Assembly (NCBI RefSeq): GCF_028994775.1
Contig: NZ_JAJQMN010000007.1
Location: forward strand, 248,001-312,000
Length of the DNA: 64,000 nt
Direction: 5' to 3'
Origin: Promicromonospora iranensis
GTDB lineage: Bacteria; Actinomycetota; Actinomycetes; Actinomycetales; Cellulomonadaceae
A model generated the notes under the pieces. That model was not told the DNA's origin. It searched no databases and saw only the letters and a program-made list of their open reading frames with translations. Below are positions 63,180 to 64,000 of the stretch, one piece after another. Within the stretch, counting starts at the first letter, position 1. Every line of letters starts with the position of its first letter. The position numbers and the translations under genes are program-made.

Positions 63180-64000
63180 ATGACGGCGACCGTCACGCCC
63201 CAGGTCCGGCCCAACAGGCGTCGCCGTCGGGCGGCGGGCTCCACCTCGGCCACGCAGCGCACCATCTATCCGTCGTGGTTCTACCTGCCCGCCGCGGTGC
63301 TGTACCTGGTCTTCTTCGCGGTGCCGACGTTCGCGTCGTTCTACTTCAGCCTCACGCGCTGGACGCTGTTCGACACCGAGTTCATCGGCCTGGAGAACTA
63401 CGTCCAGTTCTTCTCGGAGCCACAGCTCTCGCGCGGGTTCGTGAACACGCTGGTCTACGGCTTCGTGACGTCGGGCGCCAAGGTGGTGCTCGGGCTCGCG
63501 CTCGCCGTGCTGCTCACGTCGCAGCTCGTAGGACGCGGGTACCTGCGTTCGGTGGTGTTCTTCCCGGTGCTGGTCTCCACGATCGGCGTCGGCATCACGT
63601 TCAAGGCCCTGCTCGACCCGTTCGACGGCGTCGTGAACACGATGCTGGCGGCGTTCGGCATCGACGGGCCGGGGTGGTTCACCGACCCGGCCCAGGCGCT
63701 GCTGACGATCGCCGCCGTCGACGTCTGGAAGGGGCTCGGGATCGCGACGCTCATCTACATAGCGGGCATCGTCGCGATCCCGCAGGAGTACTACGAGGCC
63801 GCACGGGTCGACGGCGCGAGCCGCTGGCAGCAGTTCCGCTCGATCACGCTGCCGCTGGTCCAGCCCGCGACGGCGACCGTCATCATCCTGTCGCTCATCG
63901 GAGGACTGCGGTCGTTCGACCTGATCTGGGCGACCACGGGCGGCGGACCGGGCTTCACCAGCGACGTCATCGGATCGGTCATCTACAAGCAGTACCAGGC
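63180..64000 (+). CDS. Sugar ABC transporter permease (MalF-like), cut by window edge
   Basis: The frame starts at ATG 63180, 7 bases after the binding-protein stop, and is open to the right edge (273 residues). After a basic N-terminus it shows about five membrane segments and the BPD_transp_1 coupling motif EYYEAARVDGASRWQQFRSITLPL (EAA loop), then LIGGLRSFDLIWATTGGGP, typical of MalF/UgpA permeases. A second permease (MalG-like) is expected beyond the edge. Confidence 0.9.
   Translation, partial: MTATVTPQVRPNRRRRRAAGSTSATQRTIYPSWFYLPAAVLYLVFFAVPTFASFYFSLTRWTLFDTEFIGLENYVQFFSEPQLSRGFVNTLVYGFVTSGAKVVLGLALAVLLTSQLVGRGYLRSVVFFPVLVSTIGVGITFKALLDPFDGVVNTMLAAFGIDGPGWFTDPAQALLTIAAVDVWKGLGIATLIYIAGIVAIPQEYYEAARVDGASRWQQFRSITLPLVQPATATVIILSLIGGLRSFDLIWATTGGGPGFTSDVIGSVIYKQYQ

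Overview
The window is about 72% GC by eye, with GTG as well as ATG starts, many 4-base ATGA or GTGA gene overlaps, and actinobacterial families (DUF222-HNH, 'Sensor'-type histidine kinase, CsoR, HxlR, a giant Ig/FN3 surface protein, cellulomonad-style glycosidases). This suggests a soil- or plant-associated actinobacterium, plausibly of the Promicromonosporaceae/Cellulomonadaceae type; the genus is inference. I see no rRNA, tRNA, CRISPR array, transposase or phage gene. No gene-free gap exceeds about 300 bases.

Region A (about 0.6-22.5 kb) is the most interesting part. On the minus strand a compact run reads: beta-L-arabinofuranosidase (GH127), five-gene peptide ABC transporter (A-C-B-D-F), proline-iminopeptidase-like hydrolase, Xaa-Pro aminopeptidase (M24B), a second GH127/GH146-like arabinofuranosidase, and then a secreted M6 metalloprotease. 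Divergent from it, a GntR regulator starts a plus-strand operon with every step of trans-4-hydroxy-L-proline breakdown: three-subunit D-hydroxyproline dehydrogenase, pyrroline-4-hydroxy-2-carboxylate deaminase, hydroxyproline 2-epimerase and 2-oxoglutarate-semialdehyde dehydrogenase. Together they look like a locus for eating plant hydroxyproline-rich glycoproteins (extensins): cleave the protein outside, import arabinosylated Hyp peptides, remove arabinose and trim at Pro/Hyp inside, and convert Hyp to 2-oxoglutarate. Two copies of a GTRATATWYTAC motif lie between the divergent halves and may be the GntR operators.

Region B (22.6-36 kb) holds an aldo/keto reductase, a DUF222-HNH protein with a LexA-like SOS box, an epoxide hydrolase, a decayed DUF2255 remnant, an ABC transporter divergent from a two-component system, and a MarR regulator divergent from an RND efflux pump. 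Region C (36-45.4 kb) has a DHFR-like protein coupled to an ArsR-SRPBCC fusion, a 2029-residue anchored Ig/FN3 protein, a small L7/L12-tailed membrane protein and a winged-helix protein.

Region D (45.4-53.9 kb) is a copper-resistance island: copZ, an anchored His-rich protein, copA, a His-rich YHS protein and csoR, then a flavin reductase/HxlR pair, a 5'-truncated LOG-like gene and a second, His-rich CPH-type P-ATPase. Three TACCCC-N3-GGGGTA CsoR-type sites are present; two sit in the 17-bp spacer of matching promoters.

Region E (54-64 kb) is carbohydrate-oriented: a secreted GH97 enzyme, a secreted GDPD-CBM protein, DUF808 and GNAT proteins, and a LacI regulator divergent from a sugar ABC operon that runs off the right edge.

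A recurrent oddity is short (13-17 bp) perfect tandem repeats lying at or just after stop codons at several loci, plus a perfect 25-bp inverted repeat overlapping a stop codon.
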